Part shown: piece by piece, positions 1-6,092 of the stretch
How positions within the stretch are numbered: position 1 is the stretch's first letter
How the letters are laid out: each line of letters opens with the position of its first letter
From: Chitinophagaceae bacterium
GTDB taxonomy: Bacteria; Bacteroidota; Bacteroidia; Chitinophagales; Chitinophagaceae
Length of the DNA: 7,966 bases
Assembly (NCBI GenBank): GCA_025455205.1
Contig: JALOMZ010000068.1
Coordinates: 1-7,966 of the forward strand
Reading direction: 5' to 3'
The notes under the pieces: model-generated
The model's database searches: none
The model's input: the letters and a program-made list of their open reading frames with translations, nothing else
Told to the model about the DNA's origin: nothing
Translations under genes and position numbers: made by a program

Positions 1-1
1 C

Positions 2-1540
2 GACCTGTCGCGACCCGCGGCTAACGCCCAGGAAGCTGTGCAGTGGGTGTATATGGCCTACCTGGCTGCGGTAAAGGAGCAGGACGGCGCGGCCATGTCG
101 CTGGGCAACGTATCTGCCTTCCTCGACATCTATTTTGAGCGCGACCTGCAATTGGGCCTCATCACCGAAACAGAAGCCCAGGAACTGGTAGACCATTTTG
201 TGATGAAGCTGCGCGTGGTGCGCCACCTGCGGCCCGGCGCATACGACGACATCTTTGCCGGCGACCCCACCTGGGTAACCGAAGCCATTGGCGGACAACT
301 GGCCGACGGTCGTACCAAGGTGACCAAAACCGCCTTCCGCTTCCTGCAAACGCTGTACAACCTGGGGGCCTCGCCCGAACCCAACCTTACCGTGCTGTGG
401 AGCACCCACCTGCCCCAGGGCTTCAAGGAATTCTGCGCACAGGCCAGCATTGACACCAGCAGCATCCAATACGAAAACGACGACCTGATGCGTCATTGCC
501 GCGGCACCGACGACTATGGCATTGCCTGCTGCGTATCGCACCAGGAAATAGGCAAGCGCATCCAGTTCTTCGGCGCCCGCACCAACCTGGTGAAAACCCT
601 CTTGCTGGCATTGAACGAAGGCCGCGAAGAGAAAGACGGCACGCCCATCCTGAAGAATATTCCCGCGCTGCGTGGCGACTACCTCAACTATGAGGAAGTG
701 ATGGACAATTTCCGCCTCTGCATGGATGAAGTGGCGCGCGTGTATACCAAAACCATGAACATCATCCATTACATGCACGATAAGTATTATTACGAGCGTG
801 CACAAATGGCCCTGATAGATACCGATCCCGGCATTGACATCGCCTTTGGTGCTGCCGGTATTTCCATCATCGCCGACTCATTGAGTGCCATCAAATTTGC
901 GCGGGTGCGGCCCATCCGCAACGAGGCCGGGCTCACTGAAGACTTTGAAGTGGAAGGCGACTTCCCGATGTTCGGCAATGACGACGACCGCGTTGATGAG
1001 CTGGCCCGCGAGGTGACGGAGTATTTCTTCACCGCGTTAAAGAAGCACAAGGCCTATAAGAACGCCACACCCACCATGAGCCTGCTCACCATCACCAGCA
1101 ACGTGATGTATGGCAAGATGACCGGAGCCACGCCCGACGGACGCCGTGCCGGCGAGCCCTTTGCACCGGGTGCCAACCCCATGCACGGCCGCGATGTGAA
1201 CGGCGCCATTGCCTCGCTCAACTCTGTAGCCAAGCTGGATTACCGATACGCCATGGACGGCATCAGCAACACCATGAGCCTGGTGCCCAAATCGCTGGGC
1301 AGCAGCCGCGCCACCCAGATTGAAAACCTCACCGACCTGCTGGATGGCTACTTCAGCAAGCAGGGCTTCCACCTCAACGTGAACGTGCTCAACCGCGAGA
1401 TGCTCATGGATGCCTACGAACACCCGGAAAAATACCCGCAGCTCACCATCAGGGTGTCGGGTTATGCGGTCAACTTCGCCCGCTTGTCCAAGAGCCACCA
1501 ATTGGAAGTGATCACCCGCACCTTCCACGAATGCATGTAA
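2..1540 (+). CDS. pflB: Pyruvate formate-lyase (formate C-acetyltransferase), C-terminal two thirds
   Basis: This enzyme cleaves pyruvate with CoA to acetyl-CoA and formate in the cytoplasm during anaerobic or microaerobic growth, using a glycyl radical. The frame is open from base 2 to the TAA at 1538-1540, so the true start lies upstream; the GTG at 38 is only an internal codon. Visible landmarks are [11 protein letters not shown] (nt about 263-295), the adjacent catalytic cysteines in IACCVS (Cys codons 527-532), the [20 protein letters not shown] block (nt about 1133-1192) and the glycyl-radical loop RVSGYA, with its Gly codon at 1460-1462. The paired cysteines separate true PFL from diol dehydratases and other glycyl-radical enzymes, which have one. 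Compared with the roughly 760-residue E. coli enzyme, about 240 N-terminal residues are missing, purely because of the window edge. The activase gene follows 90 bp downstream. Identification is very secure. Confidence 0.97.
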   Translation, partial: DLSRPAANAQEAVQWVYMAYLAAVKEQDGAAMSLGNVSAFLDIYFERDLQLGLITETEAQELVDHFVMKLRVVRHLRPGAYDDIFAGDPTWVTEAIGGQLADGRTKVTKTAFRFLQTLYNLGASPEPNLTVLWSTHLPQGFKEFCAQASIDTSSIQYENDDLMRHCRGTDDYGIACCVSHQEIGKRIQFFGARTNLVKTLLLALNEGREEKDGTPILKNIPALRGDYLNYEEVMDNFRLCMDEVARVYTKTMNIIHYMHDKYYYERAQMALIDTDPGIDIAFGAAGISIIADSLSAIKFARVRPIRNEAGLTEDFEVEGDFPMFGNDDDRVDELAREVTEYFFTALKKHKAYKNATPTMSLLTITSNVMYGKMTGATPDGRRAGEPFAPGANPMHGRDVNGAIASLNSVAKLDYRYAMDGISNTMSLVPKSLGSSRATQIENLTDLLDGYFSKQGFHLNVNVLNREMLMDAYEHPEKYPQLTIRVSGYAVNFARLSKSHQLEVITRTFHECM

Positions 1541-1549
1541 TACCTGATA

Positions 1550-1589
1550 CTCCTCCTGCCGGGATGCCCACTCCTTAAGGCAGGAGGAG
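1550..1589 (+). promoter_or_regulatory. Intercistronic inverted repeat (hairpin) between pflB and pflA
   Basis: CTCCTCCTGCC at 1550-1560 is the exact reverse complement of GGCAGGAGGAG at 1579-1589, giving an 11-bp G+C-rich stem with an 18-nt loop. No T tract follows, so it is not a standard intrinsic terminator. It could stabilise the pflB mRNA 3' end or lower read-through to pflA, but that is inference. The right arm contains AGGAGG (1582-1587), an unusually strong Shine-Dalgarno match for this kind of genome. It is paired in the stem with CCTCCT (1552-1557). Confidence 0.7.
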
Positions 1590-1630
1590 CATTACATGCT
1601 CTTTATTAACGAATCTCCATCCACAGAAGC

Positions 1631-2371
1631 ATGCTACCTGCTACCCATATACGTATACACAGCATTGAAAGTTTTGGCACCCACGATGGCCCCGGCATCC
1701 GCCTGGTAGTATTTACCCAGGGATGCCAGTTCCGCTGCCTCTACTGCGCCAACCCCGATACCTGGGATCCGCATGGCGGCCACACCATCAGCATAGATGA
1801 ACTGGTGCAGCGCGCCCTCAGCGAGAAGCCTTTTTTTGGCCGGCGCGGCGGGGTGACCATCTCCGGCGGCGAGCCCACCCTGCAACGTGTGCCTCTGCTG
1901 GAGCTTTTCCGCCAATTGCATGCCTACGGCATCAATACAGCGCTCGACAGCAATGGCCGCCTGCTGAACGATGAAGTGAAGGCCCTGCTGGAAGAAACCG
2001 ACTACCTGCTACTGGATGTGAAACACATCAACAACGACATCCATAAAAGGCTTACCGGCGTAAGCAACGAGAGTGTGCTGCAGGTGGCAGCCCATCGCGA
2101 AAGCACCGGCAAACCCATGTGGCTGCGCTATGTGCTGGTACCGGGCTGGACCGACCAGCCGGAATACCTCCATGCTTTGGGCCAACACTTTGCCGGATAC
2201 CGCAGCATCGAGAAACTGGAGATACAACCCTACCACCGCCTGGGTGTACATAAATGGGCGGCCCTCAATATGCCTTATGAACTGGAAGAGGTACAACCGC
2301 CACTGCGCGAACAACTCAGCGAAGTAGCAGGCATCTTCGGGCAGTATTTCAGGGAAGTAGTTGTAAACTGA
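1631..2371 (+). CDS. pflA: Pyruvate formate-lyase activating enzyme (radical SAM)
   Basis: This radical S-adenosylmethionine enzyme abstracts a hydrogen from the active-site glycine of PflB, turning on the lyase. The 246-residue product has the same length as the E. coli activase and appears complete. Visible motifs are the early SIESFGTHDGPG segment (residues 11-22), the 4Fe-4S cluster ligands in CQFRCLYC (Cys32, Cys36, Cys39; the CxxxCxxC signature), the SAM-binding SGGEP (78-82), LLLDVKH (126-132) and YHRLGVHKW (201-209), all typical of PFL activases. ATG 1631 gives the expected N-terminus. Only a weak AGAAG precedes it, which is normal where Shine-Dalgarno use is low. Its position 90 bp behind pflB on the same strand is the classic pair arrangement. 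The intervening hairpin may set the expression ratio of the two. Confidence 0.96.
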   Translation: MLPATHIRIHSIESFGTHDGPGIRLVVFTQGCQFRCLYCANPDTWDPHGGHTISIDELVQRALSEKPFFGRRGGVTISGGEPTLQRVPLLELFRQLHAYGINTALDSNGRLLNDEVKALLEETDYLLLDVKHINNDIHKRLTGVSNESVLQVAAHRESTGKPMWLRYVLVPGWTDQPEYLHALGQHFAGYRSIEKLEIQPYHRLGVHKWAALNMPYELEEVQPPLREQLSEVAGIFGQYFREVVVN

Positions 2372-2379
2372 GAAAACCG

Positions 2380-2400
2380 TTTTTAGTTTTTGGTTTTTGG
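2380..2400 (+). repeat. Heptamer array, TTTTTRG x3
   Basis: Three adjacent 7-bp units read TTTTTAG, TTTTTGG, TTTTTGG. On the minus strand the same bases read as xAAAAAC units, so they fit the AAC-ending theme of the other arrays. The array lies nine bases after the pflA stop. AAAACC (2373-2378) can pair with GGTTTT (2392-2397), so it may also act as a weak 3'-end structure for pflA. Confidence 0.6.
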
Positions 2401-2442
2401 TTGAGCATGCAGGAAGGTTCAATGCGTGGGAATATCTTGAGC

Positions 2443-2470
2443 GTTTGAGGTTTGATGTTTGATGTTCGAG
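2443..2470 (-). repeat. Heptamer array, GTTTGAK-type x4
   Basis: Four exact 7-bp steps read GTTTGAG, GTTTGAT, GTTTGAT, GTTCGAG on the plus strand. On the minus strand the units are CTCGAAC, ATCAAAC, ATCAAAC, CTCAAAC, each ending in RAAC. It is therefore inverted relative to the arrays that follow. Confidence 0.7.
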
Positions 2471-2562
2471 GTGCTTTATGCGAGGCTGTTCATTTTCGGC
2501 TAGCTGTTTGTTGTGCAGCATTTGCTGATTCCCATAACCTATTTTTCATTTCCTTTTTTACC

Positions 2563-2606
2563 TGCAAACGGAACTCCCTGCAAACTGCCAACTGCGAACT
2601 GCAAAT
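2563..2606 (+). repeat. Heptamer array, TGCRAAC-type
   Basis: One isolated TGCAAAC unit (2563-2569) is followed, after nine bases, by four contiguous units at 2579-2606: TGCAAAC, TGCCAAC, TGCGAAC and TGCAAAT. Point differences sit mainly at unit position 4 and the last base, giving a degenerate but strictly 7-bp register. Confidence 0.75.
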
Positions 2607-2613
2607 TGACTTT

Positions 2614-2641
2614 CCTATGGCCTATTCCCTATTGCCTTCTT
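2614..2641 (+). repeat. Heptamer array, CCTATNN-type x4
   Basis: Four contiguous 7-bp units read CCTATGG, CCTATTC, CCTATTG, CCTTCTT. It begins eight bases after the TGCRAAC array ends and keeps a 7-bp period, but has a different core that lacks the RAAC ending. Confidence 0.6.
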
Positions 2642-2656
2642 ATGTTTTTGATTTGT

Positions 2657-2672
2657 TGCCTGACGGTAGGCA
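2657..2672 (+). other. Small hairpin followed by a T run
   Basis: TGCCT (2657-2661) and AGGCA (2668-2672) form a 5-bp stem around GACGGT, followed by GGTTTTTGG. This could be a weak terminator on the plus strand or a remnant of a dispersed palindromic repeat. The stem is short, so the functional call is tentative. Confidence 0.35.
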
Positions 2673-2740
2673 GGTTTTTGGTTAGGCTTCATCCTCCCCA
2701 AAAGGGATCAACACCCAGATTGAAATCAGAAACAACAAAC

Positions 2741-2804
2741 TTGTGAACCTGCGAACCTGTGAACTTGCGAACTTGTGAACCTGTGAACTTGTGAACTATC
2801 GAAC
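2741..2804 (+). repeat. Octamer array, YTGYGAAC x8
   Basis: Eight contiguous 8-bp units run without a break. Seven fit YTGYGAAC (TTGTGAAC, CTGCGAAC, CTGTGAAC, TTGCGAAC, TTGTGAAC, CTGTGAAC, TTGTGAAC) and the last is TATCGAAC. Variation is confined to C/T at unit positions 1 and 4, apart from the terminal unit. This is the longest and most regular array in the window. It ends 17 bp before the candidate -7 box of the acyl-CoA-binding protein gene. Confidence 0.85.
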
Positions 2805-2821
2805 GCTAACAAAAAATCATT

Positions 2822-2829
2822 GATCTTTG
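2822..2829 (+). promoter_or_regulatory. Candidate Bacteroidota -7 promoter box for the acyl-CoA-binding protein gene
   Basis: GATCTTTG matches the Bacteroidota -7 consensus TAnnTTTG in all but its first base. It lies 65 bp upstream of the ATG at 2895, between two RAAC repeat arrays. I see no clear TTTG -33 element at the right distance. The call therefore rests on one box and on position. Confidence 0.35.
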
Positions 2830-2839
2830 CCCTTCCGAA

Positions 2840-2878
2840 GCCTGAACTTTGGAACTTTTGAACATTGAACGCTTGAAC
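2840..2878 (+). repeat. Degenerate GAAC-ending array, units of 7-8 bp
   Basis: After a CCTGAAC ending at 2847, units TTTGGAAC, TTTTGAAC, ATTGAAC and GCTTGAAC follow directly, all ending in GAAC with lengths of 8, 8, 7 and 8. If transcription starts just after the candidate -7 box, this array would lie in the 5' untranslated leader, ending 16 bp before the start codon. Confidence 0.65.
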
Positions 2879-2894
2879 TATTAATCCCTGCCAT

Positions 2895-3152
2895 ATGGAT
2901 CTGAAAGCACAATTTGAAGCCGCCGTAGCCGCCAGCAAGCAACTGACTGAGCGTCCCTCCAACGATATCCTGCTGCAACTGTACAGCCTCTACAAGCAAG
3001 CCACCGATGGCGATGCGCCGGCCGAAGGCCCTTCCAACATGTTCGATTTTGTAGGCAAAGCCAAGCACAATGCCTGGGCTGCCCTCAAGGGCAAAACCAG
3101 CGATGCCTGCATGCAGGAGTACATTGACCTGGTGGCGAAGCTGAAGGGCTGA
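2895..3152 (+). CDS. Acyl-CoA-binding protein (ACBP family)
   Basis: This small cytosolic protein would bind medium- to long-chain acyl-CoA esters as a four-helix bundle and act as an acyl-CoA buffer or carrier. The 85-residue product spans the whole single-domain family length. The stretch from Pro21 to Gly39 (PSNDILLQLYSLYKQATDG) fits the ACBP signature at every position. The ligand-contacting Tyr30, Tyr33, Lys34, Lys55 and Tyr76 have counterparts to known acyl-CoA contacts, and GKAKHNAWAALKGK (54-67) is the conserved third-helix region. ATG 2895 gives a standard N-terminus; no Shine-Dalgarno site precedes it. ACBPs are mainly eukaryotic but occur in many Bacteroidota, so presence here is not proof of recent transfer. 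It stands alone between the repeat region and a convergent porin gene 27 bp away. Confidence 0.95.
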   Translation: MDLKAQFEAAVAASKQLTERPSNDILLQLYSLYKQATDGDAPAEGPSNMFDFVGKAKHNAWAALKGKTSDACMQEYIDLVAKLKG

Positions 3153-3191
3153 AAAAAAAGGGAACTGCGCCGTACCTGCTTAGAAAAGCAG
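3152..3191 (-). terminator. Candidate terminator for the minus-strand porin block, between convergent genes
   Basis: On the minus strand, a perfect 6-bp stem (AAGCAG/CTGCTT, plus-strand 3176-3181 with 3186-3191, 4-nt loop) overlaps the porin stop codon. About 20 bases later an imperfect GGTAC...GTTCC stem leads directly into a run of eight T (plus-strand A run 3152-3159). The T run abuts the acyl-CoA-binding protein stop, so the 27-bp gap probably ends transcription from the right. No matching T run is seen for plus-strand transcripts. Confidence 0.4.
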
Positions 3192-4472
3192 TCGCATTAA
3201 GCACAGGATGCGCATGGCATTGCCCCTGCTGCCATCATAGTTTTCTTTCAGTCCTACCAATACTTCCGTACCCGCGGTAAAGTATTTATTGAACGCATAG
3301 GTGGCATTGGTGGCGAAGTAGGAACTGCGCCGGAAAATGTTATTGGTGGACGCAGGTTGCTGCTGGTGCAGGTAACTGTACACAGTAGTTACGGACCACC
3401 GCTTATTATACACCGCGCTGAACGAGGCATACCCTCCATAATACATCAGTGTTTCGAGGGTAACGCTGTCTTTGGGAAAAGCCTCATAGCCCAGCCCGCC
3501 AAAGTCGTTCACAGATCCTTGTGTTCCCTCACCAACAATAGCAAACAGGTTGAACACTTTCTTCTTCCAGGCCTTGCTGCCCGATTTCCCTTTATCTGGC
3601 AGGTTTACCTGAAAAGAACTGGTAGCGCCCCAGGTGGGCAATTTTTTGCGAAAGGAGTACAGGGAATCTGTGTACATAATGGGCTTGTATACTACGGATG
3701 CCGTCCAGTGTCCGGCGCCGAATTGCCACTTCGGTTTCAACACCAGTTCCGGAAATGCGGATTTCAGCGCCTGTGCGCCGGGCAGCGGCGTATAATCTGC
3801 CTTGGGCTCTTCAATGGCCACCAGCACGTTCCAGTTATCTGACACCTGTTTATTCCAGCTGATCTGTGCCACGCGGGAGGCGGGCATGGAGTTGGGTCCT
3901 TCCAGGTCGAGGGTATTGGGTGCGGCATTTACATCGCCAAAATTGGTCCAGGTTTGACCAATCACCAGGTTGTTGATCTTGAGGTAGGCATGGCGCAGAC
4001 GGAAATAGGCATTCTCGCCGCGGGTGCTGCTCAGAAAGTCGGCTTCCAGAAAAGCAGTCACCTTATTCAAGGCCTTGGGGAAATTGAATCCAAACCCCAG
4101 GCGGCTTTGGTTGGCCGACATATGAAACCGCCTGAACTTGATATCGGTAACCCGGGTGGTGGGGATTTCAGACGTAACGAAGAGATCGTTGTTGAATACA
4201 TTGTTATTGTCAAAATAAAAGGCAGGCTGGATGAAACCGGAGATCTTCAGATCGGCAAACTCAGTGGTGAGGGTGGGCTTGCTGGAAGGCTGGTAAATGG
4301 TATCCAGCATACTATTTCGCTTCAGCGAATCAAATTCCGTTTGCGCCATCAACGGCTGTAGTATTCCCATTACTGCCAGCAGCAGCAGGAATGAATACGG
4401 CCTGCACTTCCTGGCCCCATGTCTGATCATGCCATCCGGTTTCAGCATCGCTATGATATATCTGTGCAACAT
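3180..4472 (-). CDS. DcaP-like trimeric outer-membrane porin
   Basis: This is a predicted outer-membrane beta-barrel channel of the DcaP-like family, whose studied members take up small, often anionic organic solutes. The substrate here is unknown. Of 430 residues from ATG 4472, a signal peptide is clear: the basic RHGARKCR is followed by a hydrophobic SFLLLLAVMGILQPLMA and a likely cut before Gln44. Starting at the internal ATG 4430 (Met15) gives a more typical 30-residue signal and is a good alternative. Family hallmarks are KISGFIQPAFYFDNN (75-89), SRLGFGFNFP (123-132), a FLEADF strand, FRLRHAYLKI, GQTWTNFGD and the EGPNS loop. The rest is alternating barrel strands ending in a terminal Phe. 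It lies 15 bp behind the DUF3667 gene and is probably co-transcribed with it. Confidence 0.85.
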   Translation of the reverse strand: MLHRYIIAMLKPDGMIRHGARKCRPYSFLLLLAVMGILQPLMAQTEFDSLKRNSMLDTIYQPSSKPTLTTEFADLKISGFIQPAFYFDNNNVFNNDLFVTSEIPTTRVTDIKFRRFHMSANQSRLGFGFNFPKALNKVTAFLEADFLSSTRGENAYFRLRHAYLKINNLVIGQTWTNFGDVNAAPNTLDLEGPNSMPASRVAQISWNKQVSDNWNVLVAIEEPKADYTPLPGAQALKSAFPELVLKPKWQFGAGHWTASVVYKPIMYTDSLYSFRKKLPTWGATSSFQVNLPDKGKSGSKAWKKKVFNLFAIVGEGTQGSVNDFGGLGYEAFPKDSVTLETLMYYGGYASFSAVYNKRWSVTTVYSYLHQQQPASTNNIFRRSSYFATNATYAFNKYFTAGTEVLVGLKENYDGSRGNAMRILCLMRLLF

Positions 4473-4487
4473 GTCCTGGTTATATGT

Positions 4488-5231
4488 TTAAAATAATTCC
4501 AACAGTGGCTGCACCCATAACTCCCCCACCCAGGCGATGATAAGCAGGTACACCAATAATGCACCCGCAATAAACCACCGGTAATAGCGACGCTGCAGCA
4601 TATCAAAGAACTGCACGCGGGTCCACCACAGGTATAGCACCACTGCCAGCAGCAATGTTCCGTGCGCCATACCGCTCAAGCCGGCTTTTTCACCGGCCAA
4701 CAATATGGGCACAAAAAGCACCTGGATCAGGGAAGCACCGCAGAGGCTGAAGCAGTTGAAAATGACGATTTCCGGAAAAGAAAAACCAGCGCGCCGGAAC
4801 AAAAAACTGTCGCCCACACTGCATATCAGGCATATAAAACCCAGGCGGATGGCAAAGAACTTGTGCGCCACCATCGCGCTTTCTTCCTCCAGCCGGTCTA
4901 AACGCACCCCGGCAAACGCCGTGGAAATATGGAAATAGGCGTACAATATGGAACAGAGGCCTGCCGACATAATGAGCAACAGTACCGGGTTGTAATGCGG
5001 CTTACGTTTTCCCATGAGGTATTCCCTTACCGCATAGCCAGGCCGGCGGGTCAGTTCCCACAGGGTAAAAAACAGACCGTCATCCACATGAAACATGGCA
5101 TGGGGCAACTGGTGTGCCAGTTCATGCCAGGTAATACGATGCACATCGGACCGCTGGCCGCAATGGCTGCAGAAATTTCCGGCGAGCGGGTGACCGCAGT
5201 TTTTACAGGATGTATCCATAGGTTCCATCAT
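4488..5231 (-). CDS. DUF3667 family zinc-ribbon integral membrane protein
   Basis: The function is unknown; the architecture is that of DUF3667, a family common in Bacteroidota. A short N-terminal zinc ribbon carries Cys9, Cys12, Cys21 and Cys24 (CKNC and CSHC) and ends in CGQRSD. An amphipathic stretch with HRITWHELAHQLPH follows, then about five hydrophobic segments near residues 81-103, 124-145, 154-179, 188-206 and 219-239. I chose ATG 5231 (tandem ATGATG, with an AAGG/AGG-like patch just upstream), giving 247 residues. The frame is open to an ATG at 5288, but that start would overlap the preceding DUF4251 gene by 23 bp and add a polar tail before the ribbon. It lies between the DUF4251 and porin genes on one strand with short gaps, suggesting an envelope-related operon. 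Family confidence is high; no role is assigned. Confidence 0.85.
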   Translation of the reverse strand: MMEPMDTSCKNCGHPLAGNFCSHCGQRSDVHRITWHELAHQLPHAMFHVDDGLFFTLWELTRRPGYAVREYLMGKRKPHYNPVLLLIMSAGLCSILYAYFHISTAFAGVRLDRLEEESAMVAHKFFAIRLGFICLICSVGDSFLFRRAGFSFPEIVIFNCFSLCGASLIQVLFVPILLAGEKAGLSGMAHGTLLLAVVLYLWWTRVQFFDMLQRRYYRWFIAGALLVYLLIIAWVGELWVQPLLELF

Positions 5232-5265
5232 TGCCTGGCCTTCGTGGTCTGTGCCGGAATGGCCA

Positions 5266-5742
5266 TTACTTGTGTATGGGCGAAACATGGCCGCTGTAGG
5301 AAATGGGTTGCCGGTCGTTGGAAGTCACATCCAGTGTGGCCGAGCCATCGTCAAACACCGTCAGATTCATAGCACCCACATTACGTTGATCTTTGGGTTT
5401 AATGGTAATGTTCCACCCACCTTTCTTTCTGTCGGCTGAATTGTATTCAAACTGGGTAGACCTGAACTTGATCCCTGCGTCATCGCTGTTCATGGAAGCC
5501 TGGTATACCCTGCCCATATAAGGGAGGTCACAGGAAAGGGTATCATGCGCCAGTTTCAGGGTATAGCCGCCGGTCATAGTACGCTGCCCTCCTTTTGAGG
5601 GCCTCACCATGGTTACTTCAAATTGATACTGACGAGCGGCCACCGCCGCGGCAATGGCATTCTCGCCCGATGATTGAGCCTGGATGCCTGGCGCACCAGC
5701 CACGATGAACATAAAAAACAACAGGATGCGGGTAGCAATCAT
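5266..5742 (-). CDS. DUF4251 exported protein
   Basis: This is a secreted, probably periplasmic, protein of unknown function resembling the DUF4251 family of Bacteroidota. From ATG 5742 it is 158 residues with a clean signal peptide (MIATRILLFFMFIVAGAPGIQA, likely cut before QSS). The mature part begins with an AIAAAVAARQYQFEV segment. It then alternates short beta strands with Gly/Asp turns: GGYTLKL, LPYMGRVYQAS, GIKFRSTQFEY, GGWNITIKP and a C-terminal GSATLDVTSN...ISYSGHV. The frame extends to 5781, but the codon there is TTG and would add 13 residues before the signal, so I rejected it. The gene precedes DUF3667 by about 34 bp and is the likely first gene of the minus-strand operon. I infer an envelope role only from the signal peptide and neighbours. 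Confidence 0.82.
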   Translation of the reverse strand: MIATRILLFFMFIVAGAPGIQAQSSGENAIAAAVAARQYQFEVTMVRPSKGGQRTMTGGYTLKLAHDTLSCDLPYMGRVYQASMNSDDAGIKFRSTQFEYNSADRKKGGWNITIKPKDQRNVGAMNLTVFDDGSATLDVTSNDRQPISYSGHVSPIHK

Positions 5743-5819
5743 GGCAAACTGATTTTTCAGATTTTTTAGGTTGTTAATCAAGTCTATATCTGCAGGAAAT
5801 CATTATCACGCTTCAGTGC

Positions 5820-6092
5820 CTAAAACTGCTTATTCAAATTGTGATATTCGATTTTTTCCATATAAGGGAAGTAGGGCAAAATCTCAATGAGTTCCCTTGT
5901 CTTAGACTCGTCAACATCTTTAAATATTATAACAGCGTCCTTTTTCGAAACCGAAATAAAAAAGCTCTCCAAAATGCCTTGCTGTTTCCATTGGTTTACA
6001 AACTCCATTTCCATTTTCGGAAGCTCCGGATTACTTTTGATTGTTTCAATTCCGCTGTCTGAAAGTGTGATCAACACAAGGATTCGGTTCAT
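5820..6092 (-). CDS. Small muconolactone-isomerase-like (ferredoxin-fold) protein
   Basis: The product is a 90-residue cytosolic protein with no signal peptide or membrane segment. Its pattern of an initial beta strand (RILVLITL), a helix with FVNQWKQQGILESFFIS, a strand DAVIIFKDV and the ending LIEILPYFPYMEKIEYHNL resembles muconolactone delta-isomerase and related alpha+beta-barrel proteins, which share the LPxFPYM segment. No catechol-pathway genes are nearby, so muconolactone is unlikely to be the real substrate. I count about 36% G+C, against clearly over 50% in the flanking genes, so it may have been acquired separately. A 77-bp gap separates it from DUF4251, and it may have its own promoter. 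ATG 6092 is the only reasonable start. That it is a gene is likely; the family call is moderate. Confidence 0.65.
   Translation of the reverse strand: MNRILVLITLSDSGIETIKSNPELPKMEMEFVNQWKQQGILESFFISVSKKDAVIIFKDVDESKTRELIEILPYFPYMEKIEYHNLNKQF

Larger units (their letters stand above)
2372..2894. other. Repeat-rich intergenic region between pflA and the acyl-CoA-binding protein gene
   Basis: This 523-bp stretch shows no credible gene: its open frames have no recognisable domain and run through simple repeats. It holds several separate short tandem arrays of 7- or 8-bp units, a small hairpin at 2657-2672, and a promoter-like box near 2822-2829. Base composition is lower in G+C than the flanking genes. 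The arrays are listed individually. Confidence 0.8.

Noticed and set aside
1037..1528. A 163-codon open frame on the minus strand inside pflB.
   Set aside because: It is antisense to strongly conserved PFL sequence including the glycyl-radical loop, has no recognisable domain, and is a by-product of G+C-rich codon use.
2009..2521. A 170-codon minus-strand open frame across the pflA 3' end and the intergenic repeats.
   Set aside because: Most of it is antisense to conserved pflA codons and its N-terminal part is simple repeat translation.
2452..2746. Two overlapping plus-strand open frames of 77 codons in the intergenic region.
   Set aside because: They run through the heptamer arrays, have no domain, and carry no start signal.
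2741..2804. The octamer array considered as a CRISPR.
   Set aside because: Units are 8 bp and contiguous with no spacers, and no cas gene is present.
3131..3332. GGTGGCGAAG followed by GGAACTGCGCCG occurs in the same order at 3131-3172 and 3309-3332.
   Set aside because: Spacers differ (20 versus 2 bases), one copy spans a stop codon and the other is antisense in the porin gene. Matches of this length are expected by chance in 8 kb.
3357..4361. Plus-strand open frames of 161 and 135 codons opposite the porin gene.
   Set aside because: Both are antisense to the DcaP-like porin, whose signal peptide and barrel motifs are clear.
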